A stretch of DNA of 64,000 bases from JAABUE01 sp037440925 (GTDB lineage: Bacteria; Chloroflexota; Anaerolineae; Anaerolineales; Villigracilaceae). Location: NCBI GenBank assembly GCA_037440925.1, contig JBBITF010000001.1, forward strand, positions 1 to 64,000, read 5' to 3'. A program made the position numbers and the translations under genes. The stretch's first letter is position 1; the number at the start of each line of letters is the position of its first letter. Positions 42,487-51,427 of this stretch are shown here, in pieces. Under the pieces are notes generated by a model, which saw only the letters and a list, made by a program, of their open reading frames with translations, did no database searches and was not told the origin of the DNA.

Positions 42487-45400
42487 TCACTTTCTTATGC
42501 GTTTGAGTGCATTTTCGATTGTAGTAATCAATTCTCGCTCTTGCAGAGAACTTTTTTGTAACAGTCTTTGCCCAAAGCCTTTTAATTGGGCTTGTTGCTG
42601 TTCTGGCAGGTCACTGCTGCTCACAACTACTACCGGAATCTCTCTGTAATCCTTGTCTGCGCGCAGTCTTTCTAGAATGGTGAAACCGTCTACCTCTGGC
42701 ATGAACAGGTCTAAAACAATGGCATGAGGCCTGCTGGTTTGAATAGCCTCCCAGCCTGCCCGGCCGCCCTCTGCCAGGATGGGTTTGTATCGGCCTTGAT
42801 TAGAAATCATGGTGCCAATCAGGCGCAAATCGTTTGGGTCATCGTCTATGATAAGAACCTCGCGAATGCTTCCATCGTTATTCAGCCCATCTAAAGCAGA
42901 GAGCAGGTCGTCTTCAGAAATTGGCTTGACCAGATAATCCGTTGCTCCTAGGCTAATGCCCTTTTCTTCCTCGTCCAGGATGCTGCAAACAATTACAGGC
43001 ACATTACGGGTTTCCGCATCGGATTTCAAGTCTTCTAAAACGCGCCAACCGTCATAGCCCGGCATCAGAATATCCAAAAGGATGGCAAACGGTTTCAACT
43101 GCTTGACTCTGTCCTTTGTTTTGCTGGGATCGTTGACGCTGATGACCTGGAAACCCTGGGGGTGCAGATAACGCTCGTAGAGTTTGACAACTTGCGGATC
43201 ATCGTCTACGGTCAGGATTGTTTTAGGAGTATCTTGCGATACGATTGGCTCTTTTGCAAAGACAGGTATTGTAAAGTAGAAAGTGCTTCCCTGCCCAAGG
43301 GTGCTGTGAACGCCAATCCTCCCCTGGTGCATTTGCACTAAGTGATGACAAATGGACAGCCCCAGCCCCGAGCCGCCTACTTTGCGCGTCAAGGAAGCGT
43401 CTACTTGTGAAAACGGTTGGAATAATTTTGCCTGGTCTTCAAGGGAGATGCCCGGTCCTGTGTCAGTGACGCTCACCAGCACAAAGGGTTGAGCGCTGAC
43501 TGTGCTTTTGTCGAGTTCGGCTTTGACAATAATTTCACCTTTTTCTGTGAATTTGGCGGCGTTGGAGAGCAGGTTGATCAAGACCTGCCGGATGCGCATG
43601 GGATCGGCGCGAACGGTGGGCAGACCGGGAGCAACCTCTTGCTTTAAGGCGATAGGTTTGTCTTTGACCAGGCCGGCGGCCGTAGACATGACACTGGTGA
43701 TCAAGTCGCCGATGTTGACCTCGTCAAAGGCTAGGTCCATCTTGCCGGCCTCGATACGCGACAAGTCGAGGATGTCGTTGATGAGACCCAATAAATGTTG
43801 CCCAGCGTTGAAAATGGCAGTCAGGTCTTGTTGTTGCAATTCCGTAATGGGGCCATCTATACCTTTCAGGATGACGCGCGCGAACCCGATAATCGAGTTA
43901 AGCGGTGTGCGCAGTTCGTGGCTCATGTTTGCCAGGAACTGGCTTTTCAGGCGATCTACTTCCCGCATTTCTTGAACTGCTTGCTGGGCAATATTGTAGG
44001 AACGCGCATTGTCAATGCCAATGGCAATTTGGTCTGCCAGAAGTTGCAGGACGGCAATTTCGTCTTCTGAAAAGGCGTTAACTTCAGTGGATTGAATATC
44101 CAGAGCGCCAATGATGCGGCTACCGATGCGCAGAGGAATGGCAGCCTCGGCTTTTGTATGTGGAAGTAGAGGATTGGGTTTATGGATGGGGTCAAGAGCA
44201 ACGTTGTTGATGACTACCGCAGCGCCAGTTTCGGTTGCCTGCCCAACAGTGGATTTAGAACCCACCGGCAAGGAGTGCTTGCGCTGCTTCATTTGCTCGC
44301 CCGCCTCGCCGGTGGCCTCTTCTAACACGGCGTTGAAGCCGGTCTCTTCCACGATGAAAATAGCGGCGTGATAATACCCAAAACGTTCTTTCACCAGGTT
44401 TACAGCGCGGGAGAAGATGGCTTTCAGGTCCAACGAAGAGGTGACCAGGCGTCCAATTTCAGCCGAAGCGGCCAGGTATTCATTTCGGCGTCGTAGCGCT
44501 TCTTCGCTTTGCTTGCGCTCTGTCATATCGGTTTGAACGGCCAAAAAGCCCTGTATTGCACCGTTTGAATCAATGATGGGGCTGTACGTTCCGCGTATTG
44601 GAAGGAGATGCCCATCTTTTGCGCGGTTGGTTATTTCGACGGTATACGTTTTTCCACTCAGCAGGGTTCTCCATAGATCTTCGTACTTTTCTTTTGGATA
44701 TAGCCCTGATTTCAGCAAGCGAGGCGTTTGTCCGATTGCTTCTTCTGGGGCATATCCGTAGATTTTCTCGAATTCCTGATTGATATATTGAATGACGCCG
44801 TTGACATCTGTCAGAAATACGGCATTGTCGATATTTTCGATGCCCAACTTGAATTTAGCCAGGTCCTCCTCGGCTCTTTTACGCTCGGTGATGTCGCGCG
44901 CTACCCAGAAAACATGGTCTTCTGTCAATTTCGAGACGGTTGCATCGAACCAGTATTCTTGACCGTTGATGGTCAGCGGATATTCGATTTTTTGCGATTG
45001 CCCGCTGTCTAGCACCGTATGAATGGTGTGGAGGAAGGGTTGGTGTAGATTCTCGGGCAATATTTCTTGTATAGTGCGGCCAAGCATTTCTTGGCTGGGG
45101 CGGAACAAGTAGTTGGGGTTTGTTTCTGCGATGCGTATGTAGCGGCCGTGGCGGTCATATACGATGATGACATCTTGCATAGCAGAGAACAATGCCCGCA
45201 GTTCGGCCTCAGATTGCTGTATGCGTTGAAACAAACGGGCATTTTCGATGGCCACGCCAATCTGGCGGCCAATGGTGTGAGTCAGTTGAAGGATGCGATC
45301 AGGCACATTGGTAGGAGTATCGTTGAAGGCGCATAAGGTGCCTGTCACTTGCCCTTTGATTTCCAGGGGGACGCCTGCATACGACAATAAGCCGTTTGCG

Positions 45401-46122
45401 ACCAAAGCCGAGGCGTCAACGGGCGAGCCGATGCGAACATCGGCAACCGAGAGTGGAGCCTGGAATTTGAAGACGTACTCGCACAAGGTGCCTTGTAGAC
45501 CCACTGTTTGCAAAGTGGTCAACAAAGGCGATGGCAGGTTGCGGTGAACAACCAGGTGTAATTGATTAGAAGTCTCGTCTTTGAGCGAAACCAAACCGCT
45601 GTGAAAGCCCAGCAAATTGAGGACTTGTTCGAGCAAGGTGCTCAAAAGAGGCTCCAATTCCAGGGTTTGAGCGGATGCCAGGATAATCTGGTTGAGGGCG
45701 TTCAGCTCCTCGGCGCGCGAGCGGGTTTCCCGAAACAAGCGTGCATTTTCCATGGCCAGCGATAACTGGTCGGCGATTTGCTTGACCAGGAGCTGTTCTT
45801 CTGAACCCCAGATTCCGCTGCCTGTTTCGTCTACGGCTTTGAGTGTGGCCCAAGTGCGCTCGTCCATGCGAAAGGCGGTGGAGATGGTGGCGGCTGTGGC
45901 ACCGGCCACTTTAACGGGGGCAGGCTGGGGGGTAGCCTGAAGCGTTCTCCCGATTCCGGTCAGCGTATCGGAGATTTCCTGTACAGATAGGATAGGCGTA
46001 GGCGCAGCCGGTCTCCCTTTCTCGCCGCTTCGTTCTGGACTTTTGGCTTGGGCGCCCGCTTCGTCGGTCTTTATCTTGTCGAAAAGTTGGTCAAGCCTTT
46101 TGTTGATCTTTTTCTTCGACAT
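42487..46122 (-). CDS. Large soluble hybrid histidine kinase with two C-terminal receivers
   Basis: 1211 residues. Order: basic N-terminus; partial GAF (about 80-140); GAF (150-310); PAS (315-435); PAS (440-565); GAF (580-735); HisKA with LANMSHELRTPLNSIIGF (His near 757); HATPase (NLLSNAAKFTEKG, GGSGLGLSICHH); REC (ILLDILMPGYDGW); REC (IVLDLFMPEVDGF). No membrane helix. It is the only kinase in the 20-kb convoy. The start at 46122 (MSKKKINKRL) has GGAGTTACTGG upstream and overlaps the parA-like gene by 32 bases. Confidence 0.92.
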   Translation of the reverse strand: MSKKKINKRLDQLFDKIKTDEAGAQAKSPERSGEKGRPAAPTPILSVQEISDTLTGIGRTLQATPQPAPVKVAGATAATISTAFRMDERTWATLKAVDETGSGIWGSEEQLLVKQIADQLSLAMENARLFRETRSRAEELNALNQIILASAQTLELEPLLSTLLEQVLNLLGFHSGLVSLKDETSNQLHLVVHRNLPSPLLTTLQTVGLQGTLCEYVFKFQAPLSVADVRIGSPVDASALVANGLLSYAGVPLEIKGQVTGTLCAFNDTPTNVPDRILQLTHTIGRQIGVAIENARLFQRIQQSEAELRALFSAMQDVIIVYDRHGRYIRIAETNPNYLFRPSQEMLGRTIQEILPENLHQPFLHTIHTVLDSGQSQKIEYPLTINGQEYWFDATVSKLTEDHVFWVARDITERKRAEEDLAKFKLGIENIDNAVFLTDVNGVIQYINQEFEKIYGYAPEEAIGQTPRLLKSGLYPKEKYEDLWRTLLSGKTYTVEITNRAKDGHLLPIRGTYSPIIDSNGAIQGFLAVQTDMTERKQSEEALRRRNEYLAASAEIGRLVTSSLDLKAIFSRAVNLVKERFGYYHAAIFIVEETGFNAVLEEATGEAGEQMKQRKHSLPVGSKSTVGQATETGAAVVINNVALDPIHKPNPLLPHTKAEAAIPLRIGSRIIGALDIQSTEVNAFSEDEIAVLQLLADQIAIGIDNARSYNIAQQAVQEMREVDRLKSQFLANMSHELRTPLNSIIGFARVILKGIDGPITELQQQDLTAIFNAGQHLLGLINDILDLSRIEAGKMDLAFDEVNIGDLITSVMSTAAGLVKDKPIALKQEVAPGLPTVRADPMRIRQVLINLLSNAAKFTEKGEIIVKAELDKSTVSAQPFVLVSVTDTGPGISLEDQAKLFQPFSQVDASLTRKVGGSGLGLSICHHLVQMHQGRIGVHSTLGQGSTFYFTIPVFAKEPIVSQDTPKTILTVDDDPQVVKLYERYLHPQGFQVISVNDPSKTKDRVKQLKPFAILLDILMPGYDGWRVLEDLKSDAETRNVPVIVCSILDEEEKGISLGATDYLVKPISEDDLLSALDGLNNDGSIREVLIIDDDPNDLRLIGTMISNQGRYKPILAEGGRAGWEAIQTSRPHAIVLDLFMPEVDGFTILERLRADKDYREIPVVVVSSSDLPEQQQAQLKGFGQRLLQKSSLQERELITTIENALKRIRK

Positions 46123-46876
46123 ATTCCAGTAACTCCTGAGCGAGGACCCGATATTGTTGTGAACCGCGGCTGTTGGGCTTATATTGGGTGATAGGCAGGC
46201 CGGCAATGGGGCTTTCGCGCAGTTTAGTATCAATCTCGATCACCGTCTCAAACAGGCCTTTGCCAAAGGTGTTTTGGAGTTGTTCCTGGATGTTGCGGTG
46301 GGTGCGGTTTCTACGATCTAGCATGGTGATCAGGATGCGGTAGGCCAGGTCGGGGTTGCTTTCTTGCCGAATCCAGCGGATGATGCCCATCATATTGCGC
46401 AGGGCATAGGCAGAGAAGAATTCAGCCTGTGTAGGAATGATGAGCAAGTTGGCTGCGCTCAGGGCATTTTGGGTGATGGCGCCGAGGAAGGGTGGGCAGT
46501 CTAACAAGATAAAGCGGTAAGGAAGCGGCGCAGCCGTCTCGATTGCTTTGCGCAGAATGGCAGTGTAGTTGTTACGCATGGGCAGGTATTGTTCTGCGCT
46601 CTCAATGCCAGAATGCGCTGGAACGATGTCCAGGTTCTCGATGTCAGTTTTTTGAATGGCGCTCGTTAGGGAGACTCCTTCGACCAATACGTCGCCCGAA
46701 GTCAGGAGGGCCTGGTTGACTTCCAGGCCAACGGCCAGTGTCAAATTTGCTTGTGGGTCAAGGTCTATCAATAAAACATGTTGCCCAATTTCTGCCAGCG
46801 CTGCGCCAAGCGACAGCGTAGAGGTCGTTTTGGCTACGCCTCCTTTTTCATTAGCCATGGCGATTACATAGGTCAT
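46091..46876 (-). CDS. ParA/Soj-family ATPase
   Basis: 261 residues. The deviant Walker A is EKGGVAKTTS, Walker A' is LIDLDPQANLT and Walker B is ILLDCPPF. ParA proteins position DNA or large protein assemblies by ATP-driven gradients on the nucleoid. No parB gene or parS-like repeat is next to it, and it is embedded between sensor genes. This argues for an orphan ParA that moves a protein array, as ParC/PpfA do for chemoreceptor clusters; that role is inferred. Confidence 0.88.
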   Translation of the reverse strand: MTYVIAMANEKGGVAKTTSTLSLGAALAEIGQHVLLIDLDPQANLTLAVGLEVNQALLTSGDVLVEGVSLTSAIQKTDIENLDIVPAHSGIESAEQYLPMRNNYTAILRKAIETAAPLPYRFILLDCPPFLGAITQNALSAANLLIIPTQAEFFSAYALRNMMGIIRWIRQESNPDLAYRILITMLDRRNRTHRNIQEQLQNTFGKGLFETVIEIDTKLRESPIAGLPITQYKPNSRGSQQYRVLAQELLEYVEEKDQQKA

Positions 46877-46916
46877 TTTGGCCCTCCCTGGTTAGTTTCA
46901 TAGGGTTGGGTTGCTT

Positions 46917-48932
46917 TCATTCTGCCTCTGCTTTAGGTAAGACGTGGGGCAATAACTGTATTTGGGTGGCTCCAAGTGCGGCTTTGAGTTCTTCGAGCGC
47001 GATTTCTACCATACGCTCAGGCTCATTGACGCTTCGGATTTTGGTGGTGATGTCGGATACCAGCCGTTCTCGTTCGGCGCGACGGGTGGTTTCATCGAAC
47101 AGGCGCGCGTTTTCTGCCGCAATGGCTACTCGTTCGGCCACTGCTTTGATCAGGTCCTGTTGCTCGGGCGTCAGTTCTTTGCCAGCCGGGATTTGGATGT
47201 TCAGGTCGCCGATTTTTTCGCCTCGGATTTGGAGCGGTACCGTGTGTATATGAATTTGTTCCTCGGCAGGCTGTTTTCTCTTTTCTTGAAGGATGCGCTG
47301 CCAATCTTCTGGGGTGGCAATATGTTGGATGCCATCGGCTGAGTAGAGGATGCCTGCCAATTTCTGTTCCTTGGGCAGTCTGCGCCAGGCCTGGCGAATG
47401 TATTGGCGGTAGACTGTCTCTGCCTCATCCAACGATTTGCGCGCTTGGTCGAACAAGCGGGCATTTTCGATGGCCAGGCTGACTTGGTCGGCTAGCAGTG
47501 AGAGGGTGCGAATGTCTTCTTCGTTAAAGGCGGCCGCTTCGGTGCTTTGTACATCGAGAGCGCCTACTACAATATTCCCTATTTTCAGCGGCAAGGCAAT
47601 TTCTGAACGTGTTTTGGGCAGGTCGGGATTGTCAAAAAAGACCGCGTCTTTGCCGACATCCAACGCGATGCGCGGTTGACCAGAAGCGGTGGCATAGCCT
47701 ACGATGCCTTGTTCGCCAACTTTCAATCTGTGTCCGCGCGCCAACATGCGCTGACCGCCTTCACTGTTCGATGCGCTCAGAACGGCATATTCTTTACGAT
47801 CATCGAGCAGGAAGATGCCAACGTGGTAGTAACCAAACTCTTGGCTGATGACCTTGGCAATTTGGGGCAAGAGTTGATCCAGGGAGCGAATGGACGAAAT
47901 AGCGTTGCTCACCAACGTAATGGCTTCGAATTGTTTTGCCCGTCGTTGGCTTTGTTGGTTCGCAAGAGCCAGGTCGCGTGTGCGTTCTTGTACCCTCCGT
48001 TCCAGCCCAAGGAGCGTTTCTTGCAATTGCAAGTACATGTTTTTGAGCGTGTTCGATAGAGCCGCAATTTCATCCCGGCCGCCAATGGATAGGACGGCGC
48101 GTTTGTCGAGGTAACCTTCTTCCATGGCGTTGGCCATTCTTTCTACTGCCGCCAATCTTTGGCTGATGGAACGGGCGATGGAATTCGAGATGAAGAAACC
48201 AAAGACTATGGCTAGTAAGAAGGAAGTGCCCAGTCGGAACATGACGTCTTGATAGCCAAGTTGTATCATCTCGTTGAGAGTGTCGTTCACAACATTATTG
48301 ATTTCAATCAAACGTGTAACGGCAAAGCGCGCCTGGTTGAGCGCTTGGAGCGCCTCTTGACCGGCCTGTACATCCGGGCGGCCTGAATCAATGGAGGTTT
48401 GCAGGGTCTGTGAAACATCCTTGTACCGGTTGTAATGGTCGAGCAGTTCACTGAAGATAGCGTTTTCTTGCTCTTGTAGGCGCTCGATCTTTTGCATGAT
48501 TTCGCGTTGCTGAGGATGGCGCATCCCGGCTGTAAAGGTTATCGGCACGGGAGCAAGCCAGTTGGCAGCGTAAGCATCGAGAAAAGGCTGAATGTGTTCC
48601 TCGGCTGCCTGGATCGTTTGGCGATGAACTTGCTGCTCGGATAGTAGGATGTCTTCATCTTGTAATGCCAGGATTGCCGCTTGGATGTCTGCCAGGTCAG
48701 CCTGGGCCTGACCAATCTTGGTCAATGGCAGCAAAACGCTTTCGTAATTGTTTTTGTGTTGGGTACGAACGGCTGCAATGCTGCGCATGGCCGTTAGGGC
48801 AACGCCGACCAATCCCAGCAGCATGACGAAGATGAGCGCATTCAACTTCCATTGCACCTTGAAATTTGCAAACAAGTCTTCTTGTGCTTCTAAGGACATT
48901 TGTGTTTGGGGTTTGAATTGAAAATCGCTCAT
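46917..48932 (-). CDS. Membrane sensor: four-helix bundle, HAMP, GAF, no kinase
   Basis: 671 residues. TM1 (LNALIFVMLLGLVGVALTA) and TM2 (LGTSFLLAIVFGFFISNSI, about 225-245) flank a mostly helical outer domain (about 55-220) like a 4HB ligand-binding module. A HAMP (RLAAVERMANAMEEG) and coiled coil lead to a GAF domain with FGYYHVGIFLLDD and GALDVQSTEAAAF. A C-terminal GAF half and an N-terminal GAF half finish the protein. There is no kinase, cyclase or methyl-acceptor domain. Confidence 0.87.
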   Translation of the reverse strand: MSDFQFKPQTQMSLEAQEDLFANFKVQWKLNALIFVMLLGLVGVALTAMRSIAAVRTQHKNNYESVLLPLTKIGQAQADLADIQAAILALQDEDILLSEQQVHRQTIQAAEEHIQPFLDAYAANWLAPVPITFTAGMRHPQQREIMQKIERLQEQENAIFSELLDHYNRYKDVSQTLQTSIDSGRPDVQAGQEALQALNQARFAVTRLIEINNVVNDTLNEMIQLGYQDVMFRLGTSFLLAIVFGFFISNSIARSISQRLAAVERMANAMEEGYLDKRAVLSIGGRDEIAALSNTLKNMYLQLQETLLGLERRVQERTRDLALANQQSQRRAKQFEAITLVSNAISSIRSLDQLLPQIAKVISQEFGYYHVGIFLLDDRKEYAVLSASNSEGGQRMLARGHRLKVGEQGIVGYATASGQPRIALDVGKDAVFFDNPDLPKTRSEIALPLKIGNIVVGALDVQSTEAAAFNEEDIRTLSLLADQVSLAIENARLFDQARKSLDEAETVYRQYIRQAWRRLPKEQKLAGILYSADGIQHIATPEDWQRILQEKRKQPAEEQIHIHTVPLQIRGEKIGDLNIQIPAGKELTPEQQDLIKAVAERVAIAAENARLFDETTRRAERERLVSDITTKIRSVNEPERMVEIALEELKAALGATQIQLLPHVLPKAEAE

Positions 48933-48937
48933 TTCGA

Positions 48938-51409
48938 TTACCTGTCAGTCTTTTGAGACTGTAAAGAAATGGAGATTTCAGAGCCGGGAATGGCGCGTCC
49001 TAATTCTTCTACCGCTGTACGCAGGATGTTTTTCAGGTTGATGGATTCTCCAATTTTTGCGGTAACTTCGCTAATGACTCTTTCGCGTAAGGCCCGGCGG
49101 CGGGCCTCTTCCAGTAAGTAAGCGCTTTCCAATGCCAAGGCGGCGCGCTCTGCTGCTGCCTGAATGAGAATCATTTCATCATGTTTCCAGGCGCGTTTGG
49201 GCTGTTTGGAGCGGATTTCGAGCACCCCTAAGATTTGTCCCCGCAAGGTTAGCGGAAGTCTGAGCAATCCTTTCTCGTTGTCTGCAAAGGAATGTATTGA
49301 GTTTTTGTCAAGAGGCGCTACGAGACCTTCTTTGTATAAATAGCCAGTTTTATCTATTTGGCGGGCAAACTGTTCCCATGATTGACCAAAATATTTTTGG
49401 TAGGCTTCTTCGGCTTTGCTCAAGGCTTGCTGGGTCTTTTCAAAGGAACGGACGTTTTCGATGGCCAAAGCCACCTGATCGGCCAAGGTTGAGATGACAG
49501 CGATGTCTTCTTGGGAAAAGGCATTGGTCTCTGTGCTTTGCACGTCTAGCACGCCAATCAGTTGTTCGCCAACCTTGAGCGGAACGGCCATTTCAGAGCG
49601 TGTTTCGGGTAGATCGGGATTGTTGAAGAAGATGGCGTCGGCGTCGGTGTCGAGAGCGATGCGCGGCGATTGGGCGCTGGCAACGAAACCAACGATGCTG
49701 CGTGGCTCAACCGCCAGTTTATGGCGACGAGCCAACATTTTTTGACCGCCTGCGCTGTTAGCGGCTACTAGAACTGCATTTTGCGCAGTTGCATCTAACA
49801 AGAAAATACCGGCATGGTAGTATCCAAATTGTTCGGAGATTTGCCGCGTTACCTCGGACAGAAGCAGATCCAAGTCGCGGATAGAAGCGGCCGCACGCGC
49901 CACCTCCGAAACGGCCTGGAATTGATTCGCGCGTCTTTGTAAAGCCGAGGTGCGTTCCTGCACACGTTCCTCAAGGGTGACAACCAATTCTTGTACTTTT
50001 GCAGACATCAAATTCAAAGTTTCTGCCAGGGCTGTCGTTTCATCTTTGGTGAACCTCGCTTTGATTTCTGCTTTAGCAGCCAGGTTGCCGCCGGCAATTT
50101 GGGAAGCCGTCTGTGTCAAATTTGCCAGCGGCGCTGTTAAGATGTTGCTGGAGATCCCTGAAACCAGTGTCGCAATTGCCAGGATGATGCCTAAAATGAT
50201 CAGCACAGAGAGAAGCGTTGTGGCGGTTTCGCGTTCCAGCGCTTGAACGGCTGTCATGAAAGGTTTGCGTAGTTCATTGGTTGGCACGGCAATCCCCAGG
50301 CTGTAATTGACATTGGGTATGGGGCGGTAGGCAAAATATTTTTCGACCCCATTGACTTCGATTTTTTGCAGCCCGCGCTGCCCTTCGACCATTTTGACTA
50401 CCACTTTGAACATCTCGAGTGAAACGGTGTCGGGCAGAGTATATTGGACGAGTTCCTCGTCCGATATATCGGTGGGAATTCCAAAATCGGCATATCCTTC
50501 TTTGGGCATGATAACGATACGACCTTCTCGATCAATCAAGAAGGCATAGCCCGTTTCGCCAGCCTGAATAGCCGAGACTGCCTGGGTAACGTTGGTCATC
50601 AGCACATCGGCGGCCAAGACTCCCCGAAACTTGTCAGAGGTGTCGTAAATAGGCGCGCTGCAGGTAATGACCAGCCCATGCAAGGCTGCATCTTGGTAAG
50701 GGATGGACCAGGTGATTTTTCGCGAGGAATTGGCTTCGGGCGTAGCAATCACAAACCAGGGCCGCCGAGTGACATCAAAATCTGGCGGTACGACGTTTGC
50801 CAGGTCTATATTGGGGTAGTACAGCGTTTCTTTGCCTGTGCCTCCAAAATACAAGGCAATGATATTTTGATTTTCTTTCAGGATGATGGGCGCAATCGTG
50901 TCCAATTGTTTGAGGGCGTTGATTTCGCTGACCAGGGCGCCGGTCAGACGTCCGTTTACTGGCAGAAAAATCGAGCCAACCTCGTCATTGGGATTGTCTA
51001 AACTGCCGCTTGGCAAGGCGAATAGAATTTCATTAGCGTTCCACAGCGAGCCGGAAACATAGATTCCCTCGCTTGCCTCTTTTTCTTGTAAGAGAAAAGT
51101 TTCTGTAGCAATGCGCGCTGTGTTCAAGTTCTTTTCGGTGGCATCGAAGAACGCGTTCAGGTCGGAGGCCCCTTCAGACAACAAACCATTTAGCCGATTT
51201 GCGGCTTCCTGTTCTACGCTTTTATCCAATTGTTCTGTCAGCAGGGCATTGAGAGATTGGGTGCGGGTTAACAGATAATAGCCTACCCAAACGATGGCCA
51301 ATAACGTGACAATCAGATTAGCCATTGTCAGTTTGGTGCGTAAGGAAACAAAAACCTGGCGCGCTGTTTTCTGTTTAGAATTTTTGTTTTCTGGCCATCT
51401 TTCTTTCAT
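48938..51409 (-). CDS. Membrane sensor: Cache, HAMP, GAF, no kinase
   Basis: 823 residues. TM1 (LIVTLLAIVWVGYYLL), a large outer double-Cache domain (about 50-385) with TRRPWFVIATPEAN and GETGYAFLIDREGRIVIMP, then TM2 (LLSVLIILGIILAIATLV). Inside follow HAMP, coiled coil, GAF (FGYYHAGIFLLDA, IGVLDVQSTETNAF), a C-terminal GAF half (RLPLTLRGQILGVLEIR) and an N-terminal GAF half. Cache domains bind small molecules such as amino acids or organic acids. No output domain is recognised. It starts 18 bases after the preceding sensor gene. Confidence 0.87.
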   Translation of the reverse strand: MKERWPENKNSKQKTARQVFVSLRTKLTMANLIVTLLAIVWVGYYLLTRTQSLNALLTEQLDKSVEQEAANRLNGLLSEGASDLNAFFDATEKNLNTARIATETFLLQEKEASEGIYVSGSLWNANEILFALPSGSLDNPNDEVGSIFLPVNGRLTGALVSEINALKQLDTIAPIILKENQNIIALYFGGTGKETLYYPNIDLANVVPPDFDVTRRPWFVIATPEANSSRKITWSIPYQDAALHGLVITCSAPIYDTSDKFRGVLAADVLMTNVTQAVSAIQAGETGYAFLIDREGRIVIMPKEGYADFGIPTDISDEELVQYTLPDTVSLEMFKVVVKMVEGQRGLQKIEVNGVEKYFAYRPIPNVNYSLGIAVPTNELRKPFMTAVQALERETATTLLSVLIILGIILAIATLVSGISSNILTAPLANLTQTASQIAGGNLAAKAEIKARFTKDETTALAETLNLMSAKVQELVVTLEERVQERTSALQRRANQFQAVSEVARAAASIRDLDLLLSEVTRQISEQFGYYHAGIFLLDATAQNAVLVAANSAGGQKMLARRHKLAVEPRSIVGFVASAQSPRIALDTDADAIFFNNPDLPETRSEMAVPLKVGEQLIGVLDVQSTETNAFSQEDIAVISTLADQVALAIENVRSFEKTQQALSKAEEAYQKYFGQSWEQFARQIDKTGYLYKEGLVAPLDKNSIHSFADNEKGLLRLPLTLRGQILGVLEIRSKQPKRAWKHDEMILIQAAAERAALALESAYLLEEARRRALRERVISEVTAKIGESINLKNILRTAVEELGRAIPGSEISISLQSQKTDR

Positions 51410-51427
51410 AGATTAGACTCGATTCTT

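Noticed and set aside
46091..46876. ParA as part of a plasmid or chromosome partition locus
   Set aside because: No ParB, no parS-like repeats, no replication genes; flanked by sensory genes that overlap it.
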